Below are positions 11,802-23,300 of a stretch of DNA of 64,000 bases, piece by piece. This DNA comes from Knufia peltigerae (Eukaryota; Ascomycota; Eurotiomycetes; Chaetothyriales; Trichomeriaceae). The stretch lies in the NCBI GenBank assembly GCA_030247855.1, contig JAPDRN010000006.1, forward strand, positions 186,001 through 250,000. The letters are read 5' to 3'. The position numbers were made by a program, and so were the translations under genes. How positions within the stretch are numbered: position 1 is the stretch's first letter; each line of letters opens with the position of its first letter. The notes under the pieces were generated by a model, which did no database searches, had not been told where the DNA came from, and worked only from the letters and a program-made list of their open reading frames with translations.

Positions 11802-12487
11802 GGTATCGCGGCGGTGAAAGGGACTTTTTGTCGTACGCAGTATGTTAGGTATGAAGTGCTAGAAGTACCTGTAGCCTTACCAGCTTCGAATCTATATATC
11901 AGAACATGATACACGTACGGTAGTATGCCAAATAAACGGATACTACTCTGTGTTTGGTCAACAATATATATGCATAAATTTAAACCGAGGCTCAACCCGC
12001 ACAAGGGTGGAATATTATATTTACGGACATACGGATACTCGTACACTGGAACAAAACACTCACTCCTCATCCTTACCCGACCGATCATCGAGATTCTGGG
12101 ATGACCTACACGCCTCGGTTGAACGAATCTCACTCGTGGCTGGGAGATGTTCTCTTTAAATTCCACCGAGGCAGTTATTTACTGGTAGAGATGTAACGCA
12201 AGACGAGAATCTAGGATTAGTAAACTATCGCCTCAAGATGCTTCATCAAGGGGCCGCTTATAGCCAGTCACGCCGATAGTCTCAAATCTTTATACACAAA
12301 GCACCAAGGCAAGTTAAAATAATGTCTACGGGTCATGTCGCATTTGCCCTTTTCCATCCAAACAACGCCCAGAACCAGATGCCTGGGTATCGCTTTTACC
12401 AAAAGGGGCCTCAAGTCCTTGTTCCCAATTCCCAAACGCCCTCGCTGGATGCCATATTCACACAACCGCCCCCCTCCCGAGATGATT
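11802..12487. other. Intergenic, about 0.7 kb
   Basis: Upstream of the MFS carrier and downstream of TAF6. AT-rich in part; no gene or repeat recognised. Confidence 0.55.
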
Positions 12488-13948
12488 TCACAGTCCCACA
12501 AAAGTATCGTCGAGAACAGCTTTTGCCAGCCGTGTATGGCCAGAATCCGCTATTCGGTTCCCAACCACCGGTCCAACCTTCTCAACTAGCCTCGTTCGCA
12601 TGTTGTTTAGAGCCTCTGCTGAATGTCCATTCATCGTGGGAACATCGTCATCAACCAGGGTTCCTAGCGCGTTGAGAATCGCGTTCATGACTTTCTCCGC
12701 CTCCGGCTTCTTCATTCCTTCGGTGGTTATGTCTTCCTCCAGCAATTCACCATAGGCTTTGAGGTTAGGTACAATCAGTTGTCGCACCACCTCCGCTCCA
12801 CCGATGGCTTTTAGTCCGAGAATAGCACCGTAGTGACTGCCGAGAGGTTTCGTGGGGTCGAGAAAGGTCTTTAGACACGAACGCGCCAAACGTGGCTTGA
12901 GGTTGTGGGAGTGCTTCGAGTACTTGTTGCACAGATGTCCCAGTAAGGACGCCGCCAGGTCACGCAGGTCGTAGTGATCGAGAGAGCCAATACCTGAACC
13001 CAATGTTCGTCCGATGAGACATGTCAAGACAGGAGGGACCATCGAAGCGACCTGGAATCATTGTCAGTGCGTTGTCGTGCAAAATGACGCTTTCAGGCTT
13101 TGCCATACATATGGTGTCAGATTCAATTTCTCGTTCCGCGTCAACGCCTCGGTCACCAGCATCATCTGGGTGAGCACAAAGAGATCTTTCAGATTGTGCG
13201 TCACCTTCTCCGCCACGAATTGAACAAAGTACGGTACCAGCTGGTGTAGACCTGGATCTTCCTTCAGGCTCGCCAGCCCGGCCGTCCTATATTCGGGTTG
13301 TGTCTCGTCAAGGACAGACGCGCACACCTTCTCAAAGTATAACTGGAGTTCCTTGGACAGAATATGCTTGACTTGGGGTTTTGTTGTAGTATTGTCAGAG
13401 CCGGCCATCGCAGCGAGAGCCGGATTGGCATTCGGTCCTTTAGGTAGGAGTTCGAGGTTTCGGCCCTCGTTGGACGTCGGATTTTGGGGAATGGATGGCT
13501 GGACGCCCTCGACGGCGAGCCAGTGTGCTGGATGACGGTGAGCTATCGCATTGCACATCGAATCTGAGTTTCACCAACCTGTAAATGACACCTCGCGCGG
13601 CACTTTCGGTAGAGGCGCGTTTATGAGCTTTTCAAAATCCATTTCCTCATCCTCTACATAAAACAGCGCCTGCGTGGGGCCCAGCGACGCTTCGCCATAT
13701 TTCAGAGGTCTGGTCGTCTCATAGCCGTACAGGGGCTCAAGGTCCAGTACTCGTAATGCCTGTGCGATATCTTGCGACCAGAGAACTGTCCTTCGAGCGT
13801 GTTTCATGAACTTGAGGGCCTCCTGTAGAACTTGGGAAATCCGATATTCGACGTCGCGGCAGAGGGCTTGGTTGACATCCTTATTGAGGTTGATGATACC
13901 GACAGACTCGGCGACATCCCTGACGGTGTCTTGACCCCAAAGAGTCAT
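12488..13948 (-). CDS. taf6: TAF6, transcription initiation factor TFIID subunit
   Basis: Exons 13948-13579, 13527-13109 and 13051-12488 give 450 residues. The first 70 residues form the histone-fold domain (DTVRDVAESVGI...ALKFMKHARR). The hallmark SFTAHWLAVEGVQP is created exactly at the first splice junction, and the C-terminal half is the HEAT-repeat domain (LKDLFVLTQMM, GAILGLKAIGG, VLDDTFVGL at the end). TAF6 pairs with TAF9 through the histone fold in TFIID, and in fungi also in SAGA, in the nucleus. Length and domain order match other fungal TAF6 proteins. Introns are 51 and 57 nt. A single-copy housekeeping gene with nothing unusual in it. Confidence 0.95.
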
Positions 13949-14254
13949 GGCTATATGTGCTGATCAACCTCTTGTGCTGTAATCGGATCACGAACATCAA
14001 CGGGCGCAGGTTGGAGTTCATGAAGAAGCCCAGGATTGAGGAGAAACTCCGGCGGAGCATGATACGGTACGGTAGATTGAATCGTACCAAACCGCAGAAT
14101 GGCTTTGGGCATCATGTTTACAATAGATCCTAGTTCCATTACGACATCCACTACTAGCAAGAACGCATTGGACATTGAAGAGATGTGTTTAGTCATTGAA
14201 AAAAAATCTATATATCGAAGGTTTGTCAGACCACAAGATAGGTCAGGGTAGAGG
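13949..14254. other. Intergenic, about 0.3 kb
   Basis: Promoter side of TAF6 and 3' side of the MDR gene. Nothing else seen. Confidence 0.5.
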
Positions 14255-15349
14255 TCAATTGTCCGCAACCCTCCAAACCAGCCGCGCTCCGTGGACCTGT
14301 TTGTTGCGTAACATTTCCAAAGCCTTTGTCGCCCTCTCCAATGTGGTCTCGCCTTCGACGGTAATGTATTCGTTGGGCTCAACAATACCCTTAGCCAACA
14401 ATGTTGGCATGATCTCCGACTGAAGTTTTTCTGCCAGGAATTTGTTGTCAAGATAGAAATGAGTTCGAACACCAGTAACCTGCACCCCAGACTGCCAGTC
14501 TGCGCACTTATCAACCTCCATTTCGTACTCGGGCTTGACCTCTGGAGCAGCGTCTTTCACAATAACTGGTAGTAGGATTGCTACCTTGCAGCCTGGTCTT
14601 GCGAGCTTAGCAACAGGCCGGACACTCCCCTGGAGACTCCCGATGCAGTCATAGATGTAGGACAAACTGGTGTTGCCGCCCCGCGATCTGACAAAATCCA
14701 TTATGTCCTGGACAACACCAACATCTTTGTAATCGAAGCATTTCAAAGCCCCATATCGTTGCAGTTTCTCGTGATGCCTTGCACTTGCAGTCGCAAGCAC
14801 ATTCTTGTAGCCGTACCAATTTAAGATCTGCAATGCGTACTGGCCCACGCTAGATGCCGCGCCCCATACAAGAATCGCTTGATCAGCCTCTTCTGGAACA
14901 AAATCGTCTGGCTTTGGCCATGGCAGCTCAAATCCGAAGTCCTTAGTCAAGGTATGCCAGACCGTGACAAAGTTGTTTGGCAGAGTGACTGCTTGTTGCA
15001 TACTAACGCCGGACGGGAGCTTCCCGAAGAGGAATTCGGGTGCAACGACGAACTCCTGGTGAGCCTTTTCTGCTTGGCTGCGCCATGTGAATCCGAACAC
15101 TTTATCCCCGACCGCCAAAGTTGAAACCTCCGGTCCAACCTCGACAATAGTCCCAGCCACTCCATCTCCTAGAATGTTGGGGTGTTTAATAAGAAGTCCG
15201 CCGTCTGCCTGATGCAGATCAAGGGGTGTTGACGCAGTCCATTCGCTTCTGACCAGTACTTGGTCCTTGATTGGTACCGGAGTGGGCACTTGCAGGACCT
15301 GTAGTGGTAACCCGGGACCAACAGTGACAATAGCAAAATGTGTTGTCAT
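14255..15349 (-). CDS. MDR-superfamily (zinc-type dehydrogenase / enoyl-reductase-like) oxidoreductase
   Basis: Single exon, 364 residues from the ATG at 15349; the frame extends four codons upstream but only to a TTG. The N-terminal catalytic fold shows HPNILGDGVAGTIVEVG and VGDKVFGF. The nucleotide-binding half shows WGAASSVGQYALQIL, the AAxSVGxxA form common in quinone-oxidoreductase and trans-enoyl-reductase-like members. The structural zinc cysteines of classical alcohol dehydrogenases are not visible, so a zinc-independent NADPH reductase is more likely than an alcohol dehydrogenase. Substrate unknown. It is followed upstream by a Zn2Cys6 regulator on the same strand only 319 bp away, which may control it (inference from position). 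Confidence 0.85.
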   Translation of the reverse strand: MTTHFAIVTVGPGLPLQVLQVPTPVPIKDQVLVRSEWTASTPLDLHQADGGLLIKHPNILGDGVAGTIVEVGPEVSTLAVGDKVFGFTWRSQAEKAHQEFVVAPEFLFGKLPSGVSMQQAVTLPNNFVTVWHTLTKDFGFELPWPKPDDFVPEEADQAILVWGAASSVGQYALQILNWYGYKNVLATASARHHEKLQRYGALKCFDYKDVGVVQDIMDFVRSRGGNTSLSYIYDCIGSLQGSVRPVAKLARPGCKVAILLPVIVKDAAPEVKPEYEMEVDKCADWQSGVQVTGVRTHFYLDNKFLAEKLQSEIMPTLLAKGIVEPNEYITVEGETTLERATKALEMLRNKQVHGARLVWRVADN

Positions 15350-15668
15350 ATTTGTCGTCAATTGAGCCTTGTAACTCAGGGTGTATCTGACCTACTTATT
15401 AAGCACTGCTGAGGGCAATGTGGTGTCGATGGATGCCATTATATATGCAATCAGCAATACATCGAGCATTCGACCGAGGTGGGCCGGTTAGTCAGAATTA
15501 CAGGTGAAGCATTGCCACACCATAAATTTCGTCCGTGGGAAATCACGTGACCATTCTTCTCGATCGTCTGGTCAAACAACAGTTTTGTCAGGCCACGAAT
15601 GACACCACGTTCCCTATACTTAAAGAATTCGCGGGCGACACTCCAGCAGGCTGGTAAGTCTGTAGAGT
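15350..15668. other. Short intergenic region upstream of the MDR gene
   Basis: 319 bp that must hold both the MDR promoter and the 3' end of the regulator gene. No motif I can name. Confidence 0.5.
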
Positions 15669-17468
15669 CTAAATATCATCGAGATGACAGTCCTCCAGGT
15701 TGATTTCGACGTCATTCCAGTTGATGTCGAACTCACTGGGATCAATCCGCGTCAACTCCTCCACTCTCCTATCGGGTTCCAGCGGCGGTATGTCGGCGGC
15801 CATTTTCATGTGTGTGTTTCCAATCTGGTGCAACTTTCTCAGGACCCAATCTCGTTCAACTCCTGGTTCGAGGACCGTCAGAGACAGACGCAGGGCAAAA
15901 ATGATATAGAAGGGTCCAAGGAAAGACGAAGTCAACATAAACGAGGTAGTTCGACAGATCTCTCTGGCAAGTTCCCTGTTTTCCATGATGTAGAGGCCAG
16001 TTTTATCGGGGGCCTCTGCCGACTCCATCTCCTTCAAGATCAGGTTCAAGATGATCATGATGGTGTAGTACCCAACATGAGTTGAGCCAATGAAAACATT
16101 GACATAGGAATATTGCATAGGAAACACCGGATCTGGAGTCTGGAGAATAGTGGTATTCACACCCATCCTTTTCATGGCAGCCCTAAACCGCAGATTAATC
16201 GATTTGAGCTTTGATCGGTGATTTCGAGACCTGTCGAGGATAGATTTCCGATACAGTTGGTACTCGTCGGGAGACAAGACTTGCCGCATTTTAGAGCTTC
16301 TCATAGCGTCATGGCAGGTTGCTGGAATGAAGATGTTCTCCATGTAGAACTCTTCGGCCAAATCGAAAAGCTCCATACGTTCATCCTGAAGCGTACCACT
16401 GCGGCGTAGATCCTCGTGGATTTGCTTCGCCACGTCCACCCACTCCGGGTCACTCAGAAAGCAAGGTTCGTCCCGCTGGAATGCTTCAATGTAAATGGTG
16501 TGGCGATACGCCAAAAACACATCACGGTCAAGCCCAGAGAGATGCTTGGACGGCCCACGGATGCGCATCAAAGTCGACGCACCGCCTGCGTGCCGTACCC
16601 AAGACTGATTGGAATCCGATGCGAACATCTCGTAGAAGGATAAGAGGATAGTTGCAGACAATGTCTCTGTAGACATACCTCGGGTATTATCCGAAAGAGC
16701 GTCGTTGAGCAGTCGGAGAGACTTGCCGTAAAAACGCCGGGATTCCTGCTCGAAGGAAGCCAGCTGATGAATGCGACTCAGATGAATCAGAGAGACTGCT
16801 CGCACTGTGTTATCGAGCAGGGTACTGCCGAACATGGTGGGGAGCTGAGCGAGCCAACGTGTATGGCTTTGGATCTGTCGAGGGAATATCTGTACTGATC
16901 CTGTAGAAGAGATGGCCGAGGAAAATGTGCCGAGGAGTTGTTCTTGTGCCAGATGGGGTGAGTACAAAGAATCATTGAGAGCCAGTGAAAATGGGAGATC
17001 AAAATTGATGCTGCCGCCACATAGTTGCGCTGGCGAGTTAGAAGCTGTAGAAGCTATACTTCCGAGACTGAGCAGATCGGCGTCGGGGCGGTATTGGTTC
17101 TCGACTATTGAGATGAGGGGATTGCGCGGAGGAAGCAGGACGTCGGCACGATATGATGAATCGTATTCAGGAGTGCCATATCGAGACACTAATTCCACCG
17201 AGTCTTCGGGGGACGAGCCCGAGGACTGACTGTGGCTACTCGTGGCCGGCGAGGAACTATCGGCCTCGCTCTTGGTCTCGTTCAGCTGCTTCTGGCCGAA
17301 ACGTTTGCGTAATTTGTTGCCCTCGTCGTGGATCCTCAAGTCGGTATCATAGCCAGGACAAGGGCGATTGCCCTTGACGCAGTTCTTGCACTTTGGCCGT
17401 GTCAGGTCGCACTTGACGCGACGCTGAACACAAATCCTACATCCTTTGCTTCTCGGAACGCCCACCAT
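15669..17468 (-). CDS. Zn2Cys6 transcription factor with fungal-specific regulatory region
   Basis: Single exon, 599 residues from the ATG at 17468. The frame is open for 98 more codons upstream but only from a TTG, and that stretch is not protein-like, so it is treated as 5' leader. The binuclear zinc cluster starts at residue 10: C10-x2-C13-x6-C20-x6-C27-x2-C30-x6-C37, with the basic QRRVKCD loop. A Ser-rich linker follows, then a long helical region (LNDALSDNTRGMSTETLSA, SFYEMFASDS) of the type found in fungal-specific activators of the DUF3468/Fungal_trans_2 kind. Nuclear, DNA-binding. It lies just upstream of the MDR gene on the same strand. Its own target genes cannot be named. Confidence 0.9.
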   Translation of the reverse strand: MVGVPRSKGCRICVQRRVKCDLTRPKCKNCVKGNRPCPGYDTDLRIHDEGNKLRKRFGQKQLNETKSEADSSSPATSSHSQSSGSSPEDSVELVSRYGTPEYDSSYRADVLLPPRNPLISIVENQYRPDADLLSLGSIASTASNSPAQLCGGSINFDLPFSLALNDSLYSPHLAQEQLLGTFSSAISSTGSVQIFPRQIQSHTRWLAQLPTMFGSTLLDNTVRAVSLIHLSRIHQLASFEQESRRFYGKSLRLLNDALSDNTRGMSTETLSATILLSFYEMFASDSNQSWVRHAGGASTLMRIRGPSKHLSGLDRDVFLAYRHTIYIEAFQRDEPCFLSDPEWVDVAKQIHEDLRRSGTLQDERMELFDLAEEFYMENIFIPATCHDAMRSSKMRQVLSPDEYQLYRKSILDRSRNHRSKLKSINLRFRAAMKRMGVNTTILQTPDPVFPMQYSYVNVFIGSTHVGYYTIMIILNLILKEMESAEAPDKTGLYIMENRELAREICRTTSFMLTSSFLGPFYIIFALRLSLTVLEPGVERDWVLRKLHQIGNTHMKMAADIPPLEPDRRVEELTRIDPSEFDINWNDVEINLEDCHLDDI

Positions 17469-18486
17469 GCCTGAGTAGATTGATGCACTAAACCTGCAAC
17501 ATGAGTCATTCGCCAAAGGGCAATCAACAGGCACTCGGCAGAATTGGGCCCTTCTGGTCCTAGACACCAGTTGCGGAAATGATGCGTAAGGGGATTCTAG
17601 GTTCAAAGAAGTCCAAATGCGGTGTATTTTGGAATGGAAGTAGGTGAAAGGGTGAGCAATTGCTGGCGCCTGGTGATGGGGAAGAAAATAGAGGGATTGA
17701 TTTGACAAGGCGTGGAAAGCGCTAGTTACATAAGTCCGGAGTTTCTTTAATTGAGACGTCAAGACCCAAACACTTTTTAATTATCAAGGCACATCTCCCT
17801 ACGACCATCTCGTGGCGGATACGAAGCGGCCTATTGAACCCAGATCTGTAGGGCTGGTGGGCTGTGCCCGCGCCTAGAGGGGCTAAGTGATTTCACTAAA
17901 TAGAGATCCTGGTGAGCCTTGTGAGCCCAAACTCAACCACAATCGGCTCATCCCGCCTGTAAAATCGTAGATTTTGGGCAGGTAGTACGTAGGCGGAGTA
18001 CGGAGTATTTAATCGGCTATCAGAACAGCATCAGGAATTTCGCCGTGGCAAGGCGTTTACAGGGCAACTACTCTGTACCGGGGGGGTCTCTGTAGGCAGT
18101 CCTTAATACGAGTACGAGGTACCCATATAATCTCACAAAGATCAATACCTGAACTACGCGATATCGAGGTCATGATCATACTTTTGCAGTCTTCGATAAG
18201 CAGTACCTAGGTCCTTAGCCAGCTCAGGCAGGAATCTCGTTCACGGGTCACCTTTTTTTCCTGATGGCCAGAACACCTTGCACCTCCATGCCACTGATTC
18301 ACTGGGAGAGCCTGCAGTTTGTTGAAACCCTTTCACCAACACCAGCTTTTCAATCATCAAGTCCCTATCGTCAAATGTCAGAGGCATCAAGCCAAGACGT
18401 GTCGTAGGCATTTAAACCGAACTGCATCGTCCTAGCCCACGGGTTGCAAAAAGAAGAGACAATTGCCATAAATACTGGTTGGATTC
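17469..18486. other. Intergenic, about 1 kb, with one TACGGAGTA motif
   Basis: Leader and promoter of the Zn2Cys6 gene plus the 3' flank of HAT2. Contains one copy of the dispersed 9-mer at 17999-18007. No gene seen. Confidence 0.55.
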
Positions 18487-19891
18487 CTAGCCCTCGAGCT
18501 CGTTCATAGGGACGTCCTCGTCATCAGGTCCTACAATAGCCTCTGCGACTTTCCAAACCTGAATCAGGTTGTCATCGGCGGCACTGCAAACCACCCATGG
18601 GCTGTTTTTATTCCACGAGAAGTCGCTGATTCGGTTGGTATGTCCTCCGTGCATGAACAACAATTCCGGTGGCCCATCCTCACTGTCTTCGGGGGTTTGT
18701 TCCTCGCCGACTCTGGCCAGATCCCAGAACATGATCCTTCGATCATAGCTGCTAGATGCAATCACTGACTCTTCAAATGGATGCCACTCTAATGTCGTGA
18801 CACTATCATTATGACCTTCGAGGACATGTAGCTTGTGATTGATATTCCGGAGATCCCAAATTGCGATTGATTTGTCGGCACTGCCTGTAGCAACGAGCTG
18901 ATCAACAGCCAAGTTGAAAGCGATGGCATTGATGGCATCCCTATGTGCATTGTCGCATTTCAAGGCGGACCTGGTAGTGTCAGATTGTCTCAAGTCGAGG
19001 ATCTGCATCGTCATATCGTCCGACACAGTGCCGACCATGTTGCCAAGGTTGGGATGGTACTGCACATCATTGACAATACTGTTGTGGTGTGTGTATTTGC
19101 TCGACTCTTTCAACACATTGTTGGCTCTTGATGCTTGTGTGATGTCCCATAATCTGACCGTGGAGTCTTCGCTAGCGGTAGCAAGCTGGCCAGCCTGACG
19201 GGGATCCCAGCTGAGGCCGTATCCTTCCCGCTCATGCCCATGAAGCTCGATAGCCGGTGTTGGGGTCCCTGAAGGACGACCTGATAGCTTGCTCTTGTCC
19301 CACACCATTACTCGTCCATCCGTGCACATGGTGGCGATGAGGTTTGGATTCTGAGGCTGGTATCGAGCTTTGTTGACCTCGCCCGGGTGGTCAATCTTCT
19401 GGATGATGTTGAACTTGACTTCTAACTGGTTCTTGCCGGCAGGTCCTCCACCATAGCCTCCGATCTCTCCTGTCTCTTCATTGTAGTCTTTCACATCCGG
19501 TTTCTTGGGCTTGGGTAATTGGACTTGCGCTATTTCTAGGTAATTGGGCTGGCCTGGGGCGGTATGTGTACCAATAAGGAGACGGTGCCTGAGGTAGTTG
19601 GTGCCAGGAACGCTGGATATGTCAGTTCAATCCCAAGGTGTGTTGCAGACTTCCTCACTCGTGGACATCGGGCATCCATTGCGTGGTCAGTGTGGGCCAA
19701 TCCAGGGCCGTACTGAGAATCATATCGTAAAGAAAGGGCGCATTCTTCTTCCACGTCTTGTATTCTTCGTTGATGATCTTCTGTTCGGTCTCCGCATCCT
19801 CATTGTTGAGCTCTTCGCTCACTAAGGCTACATTAGCATGCGCAGATGGCGGTATCATCTTGAACCCACTGTTTTCCTCGTCGTCTGCCAT
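18487..19891 (-). CDS. hat2: HAT2 / RbAp48-like WD40 subunit of type B histone acetyltransferase
   Basis: Two exons (19891-19659 and 19612-18487) give 452 residues. The N-terminal helix that binds histone H4 is present (NEEYKTWKKNAPFLYDMILS, then LDWPTLTTQWMPDV). The join restores the conserved DVPGTNYLRHRLLIGTHT. WD40 repeats follow to the end, with clear WD or equivalent dipeptides (LWDITQ, IWDLRN, FWDLAR). Members chaperone H3-H4 and act with Hat1, CAF-1 and related nuclear complexes; the close paralogue Msi1/RbAp48 cannot be fully excluded on sequence alone. The 46-nt intron has a CTGAC branch site. It is transcribed divergently from XRN1. Confidence 0.92.
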
Positions 19892-20350
19892 AGTGTAAGA
19901 GAAAGTGTTGGCGGATAGGAGATCGGTAACGACGACTCAAGGAGATGAAGAACGAATTAGGCGTACATAGATTTCCCTGGGGGTTGGAAATCTCTCAGCG
20001 CAAGGACTTTTTGAAGTACTATCATCACGCAGAGTAAACGCGCTCCCACTTTCTAACGCGTAATAAAAGAGGTTTAGCTCAAGCTGGAGTAAAGTGCCAA
20101 ATGCCATCTTGGGCAAGTCCGCCGAGGCTCTTGGCATCATAACTCCAGCCAGGCTTGTCTTTGTCACCAGATCGCAAACTCGCCATCATCGAAACCACGA
20201 ATCAAGATATCAACCTTTTTCATACTGCGGCGTCAGTGGCCTTTATCTCATACGCCTTCAACCGCATGTGTCGTTGAGGAACTTTGCCCTAAGCCTTTTC
20301 TTCGCTCCCGAATATAAACATCTTTCTTTTGGCATTCACCCACCGTCACA
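19892..20350. promoter_or_regulatory. Bidirectional promoter region, HAT2 and XRN1
   Basis: 459 bp separates the two start codons, which face away from each other, so both promoters must lie here. Pyrimidine-rich tracts and a short TCGCAAACTCGCC segment are present; no TATA box is obvious. Confidence 0.6.
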
Positions 20351-23300
20351 ATGGGCGTCCCCAAATTCTTCAGATGGCTCAGTGAGCGTTATCCTGCGAT
20401 TTCGCAATTGATCGCTGAGAACCGCATTCCCGAATTCGATTGTCTTTATTTGGATATGAATGGTATCATCCACAATTGCACTCACAAAGACTCCGACTCG
20501 CCATCTTTTCGGATGACCGAGGACAAAATGTTCATTGCTATCTTCAATTACATTGAGCACCTCTTTGGCAAGATCAAGCCCAAAAAACTGTTCTTCATGG
20601 CAATTGATGGGGTAGCACCCAGAGCCAAAATGAATCAGCAGCGTGCTCGTCGATTCCGTACCGCCCTCGACAACGAAAAGGCCCGAGACAAAGCTATCAA
20701 AGAAGGCTTGGAAATGCCAAAGGAGGATCCGTTCGACAGCAACTGTATCACACCCGGGACAGACTTCATGGCCAAACTTACAAAGCAATTGAAGTATTTC
20801 ATCAACAAGAAAGTATCCGAAGATGTCGATTGGCAAGGTGTTGAGGTTGTCCTCTCTGGCCATGAGGTTCCTGGTGAAGGCGAACACAAGATCATGGAGT
20901 ACATCCGACAGGCCAAAGCACAGCCAGGCTACGACCCGAATGTCCGTCATTGTCTGTATGGACTAGATGCTGATCTGATCATGTTGGGTCTACTCAGCCA
21001 TGATCCCCATTTCTGCCTGCTTCGAGAAGAAGTTACTTTTGGGAGGCAATCCTCGAAGAAATCCAAAGAATTGGAACATCAGAACTTCTACCTCATGCAT
21101 CTGTGCATTGTGAGAGAATACCTCGAGCTCGAATTTCAAGAGCTAGAACTAGACGGTGCTCTCGATTTTCCCTTTGATATGGAACGAATCATTGACGACT
21201 TCATCCTGATGGCCTTTTTTGTTGGAAACGACTTCTTACCTAATCTCCCAAACCTTCACATCAATGAAGGAGCTTTGGCTCTAATGTTTCAGAAATATAA
21301 GCAGATTTTACCGGGGCTGGGTGGCTACATCAACGAGCATGGAGTAATCAATTTGCAGAGATTATCAGTTCTGCTCAATGAACTGTCCGAAGTTGAGCAC
21401 CGATTCTTCGAGGCAGAGTATTCCGATACAAAATGGATCGGTGCTAAGCGGAAAGACGCTGCGCTAGAAGAACCCCTCAAACCATCACGCGGACCTGTCA
21501 GGGTTTCGCCTGAGCAGAAACAGCTCTTTAAGGACATCAAGAAGTGGTTCATCTCTCCTGGTAATAAGGATCTGGCCACGAGACAGCCGCTGAACCTGCC
21601 CTTCACACTCCCCGCACGGGATCGCAGATTTGTACAGCAATTGGCAGTCGATCTGAACCTCCCATGGTCTACCAAAGAAGACGAGGAAGGAAATCGATTT
21701 ATACAACTAGAATTCCCACCATCGCAGGACGAAGAGTTAGAGGAAGAAGAGTCGCTGTTGGCCATCACCAGAATTTTGAAGCGATATGAGAATGCCAAAG
21801 TCGAAGAGGCCACAGATGAACAAGCCCAGCAAGACTTGAAGAAGAAATATGATGAGAAGTTCTATGAATGGAAGAACAAATATTACAAAGAGAAATTTGA
21901 ATGGGGCCTTGAGGACGAGAAGAGTCTGCGCCAACTTACAGAAAATTATGTCCAGGGTCTCCAGTGGGTGCTGTATTACTATTATCGCGGTGTCGCGTCG
22001 TGGCCATGGTTTTATCAGTATCATTACGCTCCAATGATATCTGATGTCAAGAATGGCCTTGGTGCGGACATGAATTTTCAGCTTGGTCAACCCTTCCGTC
22101 CCTTTCAGCAACTGATGGGCGTCTTACCTGACCGAAGCAAGAAGATTGTCCCTGAAGTCTACCATGACTTGATGACATCAAAAGATTCGCCGATTATCGA
22201 TTTCTACCCCCGAGATTTTCAACTGGATATGAACGGCAAGAAAATGGAGTGGGAAGCCGTGGTGAAGATCCCTTTCATTGATGAAAAGAGACTTCTCAGC
22301 GCTATGGCCACAAAAGACCACCTTCTTTCCGAAGATGAACGCCTTCGAAACGATTTTGGAGTCAGCCTCAAGTTTGTCTACTCACCCGAGGTGGACTACA
22401 CCTATCCATCTTCATTAACCGGTATTTTTCCGGACCTGCCTCATTGCCACTGCATACAAAATGAATTCGAGCTTCCAACTATGGAGGGTCTAGAACCTTA
22501 TGTTGGCCTCGTCGACGGAGTGAAACTAGGTGCCGCTGCTCTAGCCGGCTTTCCTAGCTTGAAGACTTTGCCATTCACTGGGTCGCTGGGGTTCCATGGC
22601 GTGAATGTTTTCCAACAGGACAGTCGTAACGAAAGTATGGTAATAACATTATCAGACACTGAAGCACGAAGCAACTCCGAGTACGCAAAGAAGCTACTGA
22701 ATCAGCGCGTACATGTTGGATACCCATTTTTACAGGAAGCCAAGATCGTCAAAGTCTCCGACGAGCTGTTTGATTACACGATGGCTGAGGGAGGTAACCA
22801 GCAGGTGCAGGCTATTGAGCACACTGGAAGTGAAATCGATCAGTTCCACAAGAAAGCAGAGCGCATTGAGAAATGGTACAGTAAGAGACTCGGCATGCTA
22901 GCGGGCGATGTCGAGACACTTGTCCATGTCGAGATGCTCAAAGGCCTGAAAAAACTCGACGATGGTTCCACCGTCAAGGAATTTGCCGAACTTCCTGGAA
23001 TGGAGACCATCCATGCCACGCAACTTGTTGTTGAGAGTGTCATCAGCGAGGATGTGCGATTCATTGAGAAATCGGCACTGCCGATCGAAGAAGAATTTCC
23101 AGATGGAACCAATGCTTTCTTCCTGGGAGATTATGCATATGGAAGGCCGCTCAGTGTGGTCGGGCATGAAAATGGCAAAGCAAGATGTCTGATTGCACTT
23201 TCTAGTGGCCGACAACATGAATTCGGACGTGACATAGCTCATCAAGCAGAGAGATTGTCACCTTACACGCCATCGTTTCAAGTTGCACGGAGTCTCAACT

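Noticed and set aside
17469..17762. 98-codon N-terminal extension of the first Zn2Cys6 protein
   Set aside because: It opens at a TTG and lacks protein-like pattern; the ATG directly before the zinc cluster is the better start.
20336..20950. 204-codon minus-strand frame opposite XRN1
   Set aside because: It lies fully against the conserved nuclease core of XRN1 and has no family pattern of its own; a shadow frame.
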